NCBI RefSeq assembly: GCF_900148495.1
Contig: NZ_FTRU01000008.1
Location: 992,001-1,056,000, forward strand
Length of the DNA stretch: 64,000 bases
Origin: Negativibacillus massiliensis
GTDB lineage: Bacteria; Bacillota; Clostridia; Oscillospirales; Ruminococcaceae
Direction: 5' to 3'
The notes under the pieces are model-generated. The model was not told where the DNA came from. It saw only the letters and a program-made list of their open reading frames with translations, and ran no database searches. The translations under genes were made by a program, and so were the position numbers. This document shows positions 33,345-41,149 of the stretch, piece after piece. Numbering within the stretch: the stretch's first letter is position 1; every line of letters begins with the position of its first letter.

Positions 33345-35072
33345 CCATTCAACAAGGACAAAACCTTTCCGCTCAAAGCTTGTTAATTTCTGCTCCGGCA
33401 GCTTTTCAAATTCGGCACGATTTGTGTCATCCACCTTAGAAATCAGCATCTGCACACGAAGAACACTGTCCGGTTTCGGTGTGACGGTCAGCTTAGCGGC
33501 ATCGGTATACTGCTTGCCCGTAAAGGTAACAAAGCTCTCGCCGTTTTCCTGCAATACTGGCAGCCAATAGGTGATAAAATCGTTCTGCTCAATATCATTT
33601 AAACCTAAGATCGTGAGTTTTTCTTCCAAGAATTCCCGCGCATCCTCAGCTTTGACAAAGAATCCACTCTCCTGTTTCCAGTCAACATCCGCTACCCCTT
33701 CCCAGAACAGATAGCGATAGTTTCTGCCCTGCGCATCGGTGAGCGTTCCATCTGGAGCAGCAGTTACCTTCCATGCACAGGAGGAAGTTGTGTTCTGTGG
33801 ATTTTCCGGATAAACCGAGGTGAGCGTTCCGTTAAAGTCCAGCTGCACCGAAACCTCGGTTTCTTTCTCTGGGTAAAGGTAAATTACCGGTTTTGCCGTA
33901 GAAGGATTTGGTTTATATTCTCCGTCTTTCTGATTTTGAATCAGCTGTTTTGCATAGTCTATCAGTCGATCAACCGATACTTCCCTTGTGGTGTATTCCA
34001 GCACCTGCTTCATGTCCGAGGCATAGATTCTCATTTTACCACTCAGCAGCTGGATACGGTAGCTGACACCGCTTGTAAATCCAAGCTGGAACTCTGCATC
34101 CGGACTCTTCCAAACAGAGGTCGTTGTACCCAAAAATTCTTCAACCGCAATCTCCCGCAGATAATCCAACATCTGCTGGGCATACAGTTCACTCAGGATG
34201 TTGTCCTGATATTTTTCTTCCTTGAATTTTACATTGAGGCTCTTTACGCGGGCAGGATTGATGATTGCAAGCCAAGTCGAGGTCTTGTAGCTGTCCTCGT
34301 TGTAGGTTTTACTCATCTGGTCTGCCAGCTTCTGAATAGCAGAAGCATCACAAACAAAATATTCTGTTGCATTCGCGCCGTCCAGCGTGTATTTGGTGAC
34401 GGACAGTCCCTTTTCATAAAGCTGATAGGAATAGCTGTTGCTGTCGATCTGGATTCGCATTTCCGATACACCGGTGCGCTGCTTGCCAAGTGCTGATTGA
34501 TTGGCTGCTGTAATTTTACTTGGGGCAATACTCTGCAGCAGCTGTAAAATTTCAGTCCGTCTTTCATAAACCTCAACAAAGGTCGCCTTGCGCGCAGCGT
34601 TGTCCAGTAGTCCAATACAGGTTTGGTCCTGATCCCAAGTAAAATAGCCGTATGGATCAAGCTGCTTTCTCTGATTTTCCAGCATCGTAAATACCGGTCG
34701 CAGATCGCTCTTGGTGCGATACCCTTCGCCGTCTACCCAAAGTTCGGTGATCTTCTGGTCAGAATCCGGACTTGCTGGTGTCCAATAATGATATGACCAT
34801 TCTTCCCCTTTGATCAGCAATGACATACCGGTGGGCGTATTCGGATTAATGTTTGCTTTCTGTGCACCGGAATTAACAAGTGCCGCTACAACCTTCTTGA
34901 CCGTTGCATTGTCTGTCACAATCAATGAGTGTGAACCAGATGTGTAGGTGACACTCTCCACCCCTTTGAGTGCAAACGGGTCCGGCGTCTCTGCTGCCAA
35001 AGCTGGCATCATTCCCAGCAGCATACACACTGTCAGAACCGATGCTAGCATTCTTCGAATCAACTTCTTCAT
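33291..35072 (-). CDS. Exported protein with repeated ectodomain and conserved C-terminal module
   Basis: A 593-residue protein with a signal peptide (about 1-27, ending ALA-AE). The first about 385 residues hold three weakly similar segments, each with beta strands, a K/G turn, a Y and a helix ending in LxxxL; the second (YQLYEKGLSVTKYTL...EYFVCDASAIQ) and third match segments of the neighbouring protein 35243-36607. A C-terminal module begins KPVIYLYPEKETEVSVQLDF and includes YRYLFWEGVADVDW, a block I have seen in other exported proteins but cannot name. The ATG at 35072 follows GGAGGTG. Its last about 16 residues are encoded by repeat sequence. Function unknown. Confidence 0.75.
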   Translation of the reverse strand: MKKLIRRMLASVLTVCMLLGMMPALAAETPDPFALKGVESVTYTSGSHSLIVTDNATVKKVVAALVNSGAQKANINPNTPTGMSLLIKGEEWSYHYWTPASPDSDQKITELWVDGEGYRTKSDLRPVFTMLENQRKQLDPYGYFTWDQDQTCIGLLDNAARKATFVEVYERRTEILQLLQSIAPSKITAANQSALGKQRTGVSEMRIQIDSNSYSYQLYEKGLSVTKYTLDGANATEYFVCDASAIQKLADQMSKTYNEDSYKTSTWLAIINPARVKSLNVKFKEEKYQDNILSELYAQQMLDYLREIAVEEFLGTTTSVWKSPDAEFQLGFTSGVSYRIQLLSGKMRIYASDMKQVLEYTTREVSVDRLIDYAKQLIQNQKDGEYKPNPSTAKPVIYLYPEKETEVSVQLDFNGTLTSVYPENPQNTTSSCAWKVTAAPDGTLTDAQGRNYRYLFWEGVADVDWKQESGFFVKAEDAREFLEEKLTILGLNDIEQNDFITYWLPVLQENGESFVTFTGKQYTDAAKLTVTPKPDSVLRVQMLISKVDDTNRAEFEKLPEQKLTSFERKGFVLVEWGGTSGLNPQTVSRFGKS

Positions 35073-35192
35073 AAAAACACCTCCGAACCTTGAATTGGAA
35101 TTGATTCCTGATTTTATTCTATCACGAGTGTAATATTTCTTCAAGTTTCTCCTCTTAATTTAAGCGCATCTTTTCTCTGATAATATAGACAG

Positions 35193-35232
35193 AAAAAAAG
35201 AGACGAAAAGGAAATTCTTTTCGTCTCTTTTT
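35193..35232 (-). terminator. Terminator after gene 35243-36607
   Basis: Perfect 16-pair stem AAAAAGAGACGAAAAG / CTTTTCGTCTCTTTTT, loop of 6, T-run on the minus strand, 10 bases after the stop codon. Confidence 0.92.
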
Positions 35233-35242
35233 ACTAAATCAT

Positions 35243-36607
35243 TTAATCATCGGTGGTTACACGTTCCAGCTCTGCACGGAGCAGTTCCAGATTGTTGTCT
35301 CCAACCAGCGTATAGTGGTAAATTGAGCCATCCCCTACCTGAACCAGCAGACTGCCTTTGTTAATATCAACTCCGTAAACAGTGCCATTATTAAACTCGA
35401 TGTCTACATGATATTCCGGACGGCTGAACATTGCACTTTCCTCTTTCATGCTGCCCTTGCTGACATGAACCTGCTGCAGGAAATAGAACAGATTCTGTGC
35501 ATGTTCGCGGATAAGTCCAACTTCCTTGCGGGATGTTCCGGTTGTGCTGGAAGCCTGCATACCGGACAATGCACCGTAGTCCATCATAGCAAGATGTGCC
35601 GGTGTAGCCGCATACTGGGAACAGATCTGCTCAACCGTCTGATAGAAAGTTTTCAGGCTCTGTTCTTCACAAGCATAAAATTCCTTGCTGTTTTCGGAGC
35701 GGTATGCCAGAATACCGGTTTCATAAAACTCAAAGGTAAACAGTGTGTTGGTATCATCCGCAAGATTCAGCAGGTTGGTACCGCTGTATTCTACACCCGG
35801 ATGAACATTGTCAGTATAGGTTTCGGTTACTTTCAGTTTGCTCATTGCCTGCTGCAAAGCAGATTTGCTGGATGCAATATCCTGTACTTCCAGAGTAAAT
35901 GGATTTGCAGTCAGCACGCGGGTTGCCTGTTCAAACTGATCTGCTGCAAGATTAAGGCCGTTTGCTTTCTGCTCTTCCTCCATCCAGCTTTCCAGCAGCT
36001 TTTTGATGTTGCTGACCGATTCTGTCGATTCATATGTCTTGGGACCGGTGGAAAGGGTTGTCTTGCTTCCGGACAAAGTAGACTCATAAAGGTTGCAGCT
36101 GATCGCGGTTTCATCCGCCATACTTAAGTTAAGGGATGCGTTCCAGGATGCGTCCTGCATGCCAACCGACTGTGCAACGCTCATCAGCTTGAGCGCATTG
36201 ATCTCTTTTAAAAGTTCGGTAAGCTTTTCGGCATCATCCACCGTCAGTTTGCCGCTATTTTCCTTTGCTTCCACTGTAATGGATGCAGTCTTGATGGTAG
36301 AAGAGGTTTCGAAAGCTTCTTCTTTATCTTTTTCGTCCTTATCCTCTTCCTTCTTGTCTTCGTCCTCTTTCTCCTCTTTGTTGTCGCTCTCTTCTTTAGA
36401 CGTCTGTTCTCCTGACGTTTCTTCTTCAGGCTGCTGTTCGTTTGCTTCTTCCTGTTTTTCCTCTTCCTCTGTTACAGACGCGCTGGTCTGCCCAACAGCC
36501 GAACCAAAATCAATGTTCAGAATAAAACGGGAAAAAAATGCAACAAAAGCAATCAGCACCAAAGATGCAATCAACGTCGTCAGCAAGAGAATCTTTTTTG
36601 AATTCAT
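35243..36607 (-). CDS. Single-pass membrane protein with acidic linker and repeated ectodomain
   Basis: A 454-residue protein: membrane helix at about 7-30, a Glu/Lys/Asp-rich linker of about 60 residues (about 46-105), then an extracytoplasmic part with three segments that parallel those of the exported protein encoded downstream. The best matches are FEFYETGILAYRSEN...EFYACEEQSLK and EYHVDIEFNNGTVYGVDINKGSLL...YHYTL..NNLELLRAEL. AAGGAGG precedes the ATG. A consensus-like promoter lies about 65 bases upstream. I do not recognise a named family. It is divergent from the ECF sigma operon, so a link to envelope sensing is possible but unproven. Confidence 0.75.
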   Translation of the reverse strand: MNSKKILLLTTLIASLVLIAFVAFFSRFILNIDFGSAVGQTSASVTEEEEKQEEANEQQPEEETSGEQTSKEESDNKEEKEDEDKKEEDKDEKDKEEAFETSSTIKTASITVEAKENSGKLTVDDAEKLTELLKEINALKLMSVAQSVGMQDASWNASLNLSMADETAISCNLYESTLSGSKTTLSTGPKTYESTESVSNIKKLLESWMEEEQKANGLNLAADQFEQATRVLTANPFTLEVQDIASSKSALQQAMSKLKVTETYTDNVHPGVEYSGTNLLNLADDTNTLFTFEFYETGILAYRSENSKEFYACEEQSLKTFYQTVEQICSQYAATPAHLAMMDYGALSGMQASSTTGTSRKEVGLIREHAQNLFYFLQQVHVSKGSMKEESAMFSRPEYHVDIEFNNGTVYGVDINKGSLLVQVGDGSIYHYTLVGDNNLELLRAELERVTTDD

Positions 36608-36670
36608 TTGGATTCCTCCTTGTATGACAAAAGTTTTGATTCCTTTGAAGCGTTATAGTATTTTTCTTAA

Positions 36671-36699
36671 AGGGTACTACAAAATCAGTCAAGTGTCAA
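36671..36699 (-). promoter_or_regulatory. Promoter of gene 35243-36607
   Basis: TTGACA, 17 bases, TACCCT on the minus strand. Confidence 0.7.
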
Positions 36700-37025
36700 T
36701 CAAGTAATACAACTTTTCTTGCCTTTCTCTTTTAAGAAGTGTATCATAATTGTGATAATTATGCGATGAAATCAAATTTTCAAAAAAAATAAATTTTTTT
36801 GAAGTATCTTCTTTCTCCTCATCGTTTTATCAGTGTAAGGAAACTTACAGACAAACTTTTCTGAAAAGTAGCGCATCCCCTATCAGTGGTTTCACAAATA
36901 TGATACGAAAAACGGTAAAACAGGCTTATTTCCAATGTCATTTTACTGTGAATATTTCCGCGTTGTTTTCTTTTCAAAAAGGTTTGTTCTTTCATTTTGG
37001 ATCAGAAAGTGGGTGAATACTTTGC
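36700..37025. other. Regulatory gap before the ECF sigma operon with three small palindromes
   Basis: The A/T-rich gap holds CATAATT-N5-AATTATG (36745-36763), TGTAAG-GAAA-CTTACA (36834-36849) and ACTTTTC-T-GAAAAGT (36855-36869), all with perfect arms. A GGAAAC at 36839 recalls ECF -35 sites, but no matching CGTC-type -10 follows at 16 bases. No open frame with a Shine-Dalgarno was found here. Confidence 0.45.
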
Positions 37026-37565
37026 ATGACACAACGGGAATTCAGTCAGTTTGTGACGAAATATGAGAAGCTGGTATTCACCATCTGTTACCAGTTTGTG
37101 AAAGATTATCACGAGGCGCAAAACCTGTCACAGGAAACATTCCTTTCCGCCTATCGTCACATCGATACCTATCAGGGGGATAACTACAAGCCTTGGATTG
37201 CAAGGATTGCTACCAACAAGGCAAAGGATTATCTAAACAGCGCCTATTCCCGACGGGTAATGCTGGCAAGCAGTGAGGAAGATTCGGTGGAAACACTGGC
37301 TTCGGTCAAGCAGATTGACTCCTCTCAGCAGCCTGACGAGATGTACATTTCAAAGGAAGGTTCCGGAACCATCGAACAGATGATCCGTTCCCTCAAGGAA
37401 CCTTATCGTGAAGTTTGTATCTTAAAATTTATCGAGGAAAAAGACACACAGGAAATTGCCGATCTCCTCGGCCGCCCCAAAAAGACGGTAGAAACCCAGC
37501 TTTATCGGGCAAGATCGATCCTGCAAAAACAGATAAAGGAGGTATATCATGATGAAACAAAATAG
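37026..37565 (+). CDS. ECF (group 4) RNA polymerase sigma factor
   Basis: A 179-residue sigma factor: region 2 (about 5-70) with the ECF pattern YEKLVFTICYQFVKDYHEAQNLSQETFLSAYRHI, and region 4 (about 120-172) with EVCILKFIEEKDTQEIADLLGRPKKTVETQLYRARSIL forming the helix-turn-helix. There is no region 1.1 or 3. The Shine-Dalgarno is weak (GGTG at 10 bases), which may keep levels low. It overlaps the anti-sigma gene by 17 bases. The system is likely of the envelope-stress type, and such sigma factors often transcribe their own operon. Confidence 0.95.
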   Translation: MTQREFSQFVTKYEKLVFTICYQFVKDYHEAQNLSQETFLSAYRHIDTYQGDNYKPWIARIATNKAKDYLNSAYSRRVMLASSEEDSVETLASVKQIDSSQQPDEMYISKEGSGTIEQMIRSLKEPYREVCILKFIEEKDTQEIADLLGRPKKTVETQLYRARSILQKQIKEVYHDETK

Positions 37566-38112
37566 CACATCATCGGACATCAGAGCCGGCTCATCCCAAC
37601 CGGAACTCTTCACTGCTGACGGTCACCTGACCGATCTGGCATTCAAACTTTTGATAGACGAGCAACTGGATTCCCTGCAAAGTCTGGAAGTTTCCGAGCA
37701 TCTTTCTTTCTGTGACCGATGCCTGGAACGCTATACAGAGATTCTTTGTTCCGATGCTCCAGTCGATTTGGATACCGGCCAAGAGCTGCCAGAAGTGGTG
37801 CATCTGATGGAACCACCCGCTTCCCTGCACGACTCGGTCATGCAAACAATTCAGAACAAAACAAGGGTCTTCTACTTTAAAAAAGCGGCTTCTGTGGCTG
37901 TTGCAGCCTCCCTTACCTTTGTTTTCTGGAGCGGCGGCATTTTGTCGGACAAAAATTTCTCAAAGAGGGTGAACAATCTGCTGGATGGGCTGTATACTTC
38001 TTCCCAGAGTATCCTGGAGCAAACCAGCGAAATCTCGGACAGTATTAATGACTTTTTCCATTCGATACAAAACAGCTTTCATCAGCCAAGACATACACCA
38101 CCTTCCAAATAG
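37549..38112 (+). CDS. Zinc-finger (HxxxCxxC) transmembrane anti-sigma factor
   Basis: A 187-residue protein with the ZAS-type site H51-x3-C55-x2-C58 in EHLSFCDRCLE, which binds and holds ECF sigma factors, and one membrane helix (about 113-131, KKAASVAVAASLTFVFW). The remaining about 55 residues face outside and form a probable amphipathic helix. The ATG at 37549 has AAAGGAGG 6 bases upstream and lies inside the sigma gene, so the two are translationally coupled. Release by proteolysis of the outer part is typical; the RseP protein encoded at 47.6 kb is a candidate intramembrane protease. Confidence 0.9.
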   Translation: MMKQNSTSSDIRAGSSQPELFTADGHLTDLAFKLLIDEQLDSLQSLEVSEHLSFCDRCLERYTEILCSDAPVDLDTGQELPEVVHLMEPPASLHDSVMQTIQNKTRVFYFKKAASVAVAASLTFVFWSGGILSDKNFSKRVNNLLDGLYTSSQSILEQTSEISDSINDFFHSIQNSFHQPRHTPPSK

Positions 38113-38125
38113 TATATGCTGAAAA

Positions 38126-38240
38126 AGTTTCTTTATGGATGAACAATTAAACGAAAAGAGTTTCTTTATGGATGAATGTACAATCAGAATGATAACATGG
38201 TTGTAATTACCATGTTATCATTCCCAAAAAGTTTTTGGGG
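38126..38240. repeat. Direct repeat and two hairpins between the anti-sigma and next gene
   Basis: An 18-base direct repeat (AGTTTCTTTATGGATGAA at 38126-38143 and 38159-38176, 33 bases apart) is followed by a hairpin with perfect 14-base arms (AATGATAACATGGT and complement, 38188-38222, loop 7) and at once by CCCAAAAAGTTTTTGGG (38223-38239). There is no T-run, so a standard terminator is unlikely; processing or stability control is possible. Confidence 0.75.
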
Positions 38241-38269
38241 CAGCTTATCTGCCAAAAGGAGTTTTTGAT

Positions 38270-38833
38270 ATGAGAAAAAGTAGAATTCTTACCTTTTTAT
38301 TTGGCCTGTGGCCGGGAGCCGGACAGATGTATCTCGGTTACATGAAGCGGGGCATCTCCCTTATGCTGGCATTCTGTTTTGTTTTCGCTGTTTCCGGTGT
38401 TCTGGGACTTGGTATCTTTGCTTTTATCCTTCCGGTCATCTGGTTTTACGCATTCTTTGACACACTCAACCTTCGCTCGATGAGCTATGAATTTCTTCCT
38501 CACGACGATTTTCTGTTCCATCTGGACTCCCTGAATGTTCGGAAAGTTACAGAGTTTTTCCAGCGCAGACATCTGCTTGGAGGTATCCTGCTGATTGCAC
38601 TGGGTGTTTACATCCTGCTTTACAACATCGTTCTCCCTTATCTGGCTGCATATTTTAGCATCAACCTCTATCCATTTTTCAGTGATCTCCCAGCCCTGAT
38701 CCTTGCTGTTGTCATCATTCTTTTGGGACTTCGCCTGATTCGCGAAAGCATTCCTCACAAAGCAATCGAAGACGATTATCAGGAATACCAGGAATATCAC
38801 GACGAAGATTCCACCCATCCATCCGAAAGCTAG
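38270..38833 (+). CDS. Small polytopic membrane protein (TM2-like start)
   Basis: A 187-residue protein beginning LTFLFGLWPGAGQMYLGYMKRG, the PGxGQxYLG pattern of TM2-domain proteins, with helices at about 20-45, 45-60, 102-125 and 140-160, and an acidic Tyr/Asp/Glu-rich C-terminus (EDDYQEYQEYHDED). The second half resembles the LiaI/LiaF-type two-helix unit. Gene position in the ECF operon suggests a stress-response membrane component. AAAAGGAG precedes the ATG. No catalytic motif seen. Confidence 0.75.
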   Translation: MRKSRILTFLFGLWPGAGQMYLGYMKRGISLMLAFCFVFAVSGVLGLGIFAFILPVIWFYAFFDTLNLRSMSYEFLPHDDFLFHLDSLNVRKVTEFFQRRHLLGGILLIALGVYILLYNIVLPYLAAYFSINLYPFFSDLPALILAVVIILLGLRLIRESIPHKAIEDDYQEYQEYHDEDSTHPSES

Positions 38834-38843
38834 TTCTCCTTTT

Positions 38844-38890
38844 TACCAGGTCATCAGGCATCGCTGTAGTCCCCTCCTGATGACCTGGTA
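38844..38890. other. Large intergenic hairpin in the ECF operon
   Basis: Perfect 15-base arms TACCAGGTCATCAGG / CCTGATGACCTGGTA with a 17-base loop between the two membrane-protein genes. No T-run follows on the coding strand. Likely an RNA structure rather than a terminator. Confidence 0.75.
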
Positions 38891-38934
38891 TACAGATGGA
38901 TTCATCTTTTGAATTGAAAAAGTAGGTGTTTGTC

Positions 38935-39759
38935 ATGTTAAACCAGAACGAAAATTCTGATTATTCTCAAAACAAGGAACAAGCATATCAGGTTCCACAC
39001 TCTCACCATCCCTCCAACTGCACTGAACCGACACGGCGAATCGGCACTGCGACGATGGGAGTCACTTTGGTTGTTTGTGGTGTTCTTTTGATTTGTTTTT
39101 TCTTTAAACCATTTGATCTGTTTTCCCTGATGAAGTTCTCCCCTATTTTGCTGATCTTACTGGGGATAGAAACTCTATGGCAGTATTTTCGCCATAAAGG
39201 AGAAAATCTCCGCTACGATTTTATGGGGACCTTTTTCAGTCTGACTGTCATTTTGATTGCAGGATGCTTTTCTGTGTTTTATCCTTTATATATGACCTAT
39301 GGACCTGCAAACTGGAAGGTGGAAGAACAGGTTTGCGGCGAGATTGAAAATGAAATCTATCAGCAGCTTCCGGAAAATATTCCTGTTGCATCGCTCAACG
39401 TAGAGTGTGATATCTCCAGTGTCTCCCCTTCCACACAAAGCATTTCGATCAATGAGCTTACCTCCGGTGACAGTGTTACACTGTATTTTACCCTTAAGCA
39501 GCAAGAAAATCTCAGCAGCTTTTCGCAGAATGTCCGCACCCTGCTCGACAATCTGTCCACCGTGTCATATCCAAACCTTTCTGTTTATGTAGAGGCCCTT
39601 TGTCCAGAGGGAGATTACTCCATCTGGCTGTATGACCACTTTGCCATGCGCTATTCCGTCCAGGAAATTCAGCAAGCCACTGAGATAGACCGCTATTACA
39701 GTGAAGAACTTGAAAGTGAGGAAGCACTTACACTCGGCAGCTCCACTGAAAATGTATAA
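38935..39759 (+). CDS. Membrane protein of the ECF operon, LiaF-like topology
   Basis: A 274-residue protein with a hydrophilic His/Asn/Pro N-terminus (about 1-35), three membrane helices (about 40-60, 66-80, 98-118) in the arrangement TATMGVTLVVCGVLLICFFF, PILLILLGIETLW and FFSLTVILIAGCF, and an extracytoplasmic domain of about 150 residues without a recognised fold. The first part resembles the DUF5668/LiaF region. The ATG at 38935 has AGTAGGTG 6 bases upstream; a GTG three codons earlier is possible. Last gene before a terminator. Confidence 0.75.
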   Translation: MLNQNENSDYSQNKEQAYQVPHSHHPSNCTEPTRRIGTATMGVTLVVCGVLLICFFFKPFDLFSLMKFSPILLILLGIETLWQYFRHKGENLRYDFMGTFFSLTVILIAGCFSVFYPLYMTYGPANWKVEEQVCGEIENEIYQQLPENIPVASLNVECDISSVSPSTQSISINELTSGDSVTLYFTLKQQENLSSFSQNVRTLLDNLSTVSYPNLSVYVEALCPEGDYSIWLYDHFAMRYSVQEIQQATEIDRYYSEELESEEALTLGSSTENV

Positions 39760-39766
39760 CAAAATC

Positions 39767-39801
39767 AAAAATGGCCGGCTTAAAACACCGGTCATTTTTT
39801 T
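39767..39801 (+). terminator. Terminator of the ECF sigma operon
   Basis: Stem AAAATGGCCGG / CCGGTCATTTT with one wobble, 9-base loop, then a long T-run. Confidence 0.9.
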
Positions 39802-39842
39802 GTTTTTTTCATATTTTACTTCTATTTTTCCGACAGATATGC

Positions 39843-39848
39843 TATAAT
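39843..39848 (+). promoter_or_regulatory. Extended -10 promoter of uppP
   Basis: TGCTATAAT, 46 bases before the uppP start. The -35 region (TTCTAT) is weak. Confidence 0.6.
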
Positions 39849-39894
39849 GGAAACTACGACCAATGGACACAAAATAATAGGAGACTGATACTTT

Positions 39895-40743
39895 ATGGAA
39901 CTGATTGAAATTCTGAAAGTGGTAATTCTTGGTATTATCCAGGGCATTACCGAATGGCTGCCAATCAGCAGCACCGGACACATGATCCTCGCCGACACAT
40001 TTTTGCAGCTGCAACAACCAAAAGACTTTATGGATATGTTCTATGTCGTCATTCAGCTTGGTTCGATTCTCGCAGTTGTTGTCCTCTACTTCAACAAGTT
40101 AAACCCATTCTCTCGGGCAAAATCTCGAGCAGAACGCCTTTCCACCTTCCAGCTCTGGTTTAAGGTTATCGTTGCGATTCTGCCGATTGGTGTTATCGGT
40201 TTGCTGGTCGACGACTGGGTTACCGAGCACTTTTACACCCCAACCGTAATCGCGATTGCTCTGATTTTTTATGGCGTACTCTTCATCTTGCTGGAAAAAC
40301 GCAATCATCGTGTGAAACCGCGTATCCGTAACTTCGAACAGTTAAGCTATCGTACCGCTGTCTGCATTGGTATTCTCCAGCTTCTGGCAATCATCCCGGG
40401 AACCTCCCGTTCCGGTTCCACTATTTTAGGTGCAATGCTGCTCTCCTGTTCCCGTTTTGTTGCGACCGAATTTTCCTTTTTTATGGCAATTCCGGTCATG
40501 TTCGGTGCAAGCGGCTACAAGATTTTGAAATTCATCCTGAAAACCGGTCTTGCTTCCATCACCGGATTCCAGTGGGGACTGCTTCTGATTGGTTCGCTGG
40601 TTGCTTTTGTAGTTTCTCTATTTGCCATCAAGTTCCTGATGAACTTTATCCGCAAGCATGACTTTACCGCCTTCGGCTGGTACCGCATTGTGCTTGGTAT
40701 CATCGTAATTCTCTTCTTTGGCGCTAAGGCAATCTTTGCATAA
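39895..40743 (+). CDS. uppP: Undecaprenyl-diphosphatase UppP (BacA)
   Basis: UppP recycles the lipid carrier by removing a phosphate from undecaprenyl pyrophosphate at the outer face of the membrane, and more of it gives bacitracin tolerance. The 282-residue polytopic protein has motif 1 GIIQGITEWLPISSTGH (residues 13-29, with E20, S26 and H29) and motif 2 IPGTSRSGSTI near residue 160, the active-site pair. GGAG precedes the ATG. It has its own promoter and terminator directly after the ECF sigma operon, on the same strand. Confidence 0.96.
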   Translation: MELIEILKVVILGIIQGITEWLPISSTGHMILADTFLQLQQPKDFMDMFYVVIQLGSILAVVVLYFNKLNPFSRAKSRAERLSTFQLWFKVIVAILPIGVIGLLVDDWVTEHFYTPTVIAIALIFYGVLFILLEKRNHRVKPRIRNFEQLSYRTAVCIGILQLLAIIPGTSRSGSTILGAMLLSCSRFVATEFSFFMAIPVMFGASGYKILKFILKTGLASITGFQWGLLLIGSLVAFVVSLFAIKFLMNFIRKHDFTAFGWYRIVLGIIVILFFGAKAIFA

Positions 40744-40756
40744 ATAAAACTAAAAC

Positions 40757-40788
40757 AAAAATCCGCCGGAAAACCGGCGGATTTTTTG
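40757..40788 (+). terminator. Terminator after uppP
   Basis: Perfect stem ATCCGCCGG / CCGGCGGAT, loop AAAA, followed by six T. Confidence 0.95.
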
Positions 40789-40810
40789 TTGCCTAAATTT
40801 TATTTTGTGA

Positions 40811-41146
40811 TGGGTTATACGGCGAAGGCAAACAAAGGTTTTGTCAACTTTTCAAAGGTTGGCAAGTCCTGAGTGAAAACTCTGGACTCTTGTCGTAACG
40901 AGTGAAATCCTTCACTAGGCTGAGCCTGGACCCAGTTTGCCTACGGCACCAGTTTGAAACTGGACGCTGTATCGCGCTTTGGTTTGATGCGAAATTTGGG
41001 TTTCAGCACACGGTGCTCGCTCGTGTTATCACACTTGCTCTTTTGAGCAAACTATCCGTCTTAGTGCCGTAAGCGAACACTTTTCTTTTGGTAGATCACA
41101 TTCGCAGAATGTGCGTCTGACCTTTCTCTTTTAGTAAAGAAAAGGT
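40811..41146. repeat. Hairpin-string repeat, copy 3
   Basis: The gap between the convergent uppP and polC genes (40744-41149) is almost wholly made of consecutive small hairpins: AGTCC-T-GAGT-GAAA-ACTC-T-GGACT, AGTGAA-ATCC-TTCACT, AGGC-TGA-GCCT, CCAGTTT-G-AAACTGG, GCAC-ACG-GTGC, TTGCTC-TTTT-GAGCAA and CACATTC-GCA-GAATGTG. Segment 40935-41013, read on the minus strand, is homologous to 33269-33342 and to the CCAG/GTAGGC blocks near 33209-33247. It lacks the copy 1/2 core. No open frame of interest. Confidence 0.8.
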
Positions 41147-41149
41147 AGA

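Noticed and set aside
36838-36869. An autoregulatory ECF promoter starting at GGAAAC
   Set aside because: No CGTC- or TCTGA-type -10 fits at a consistent spacing also found near related genes, so I list only the palindromes.
28148-41146. The hairpin arrays as a CRISPR array
   Set aside because: Units are not equal in length or spacing, spacers are absent, and the elements are palindromic modules in separate gaps.
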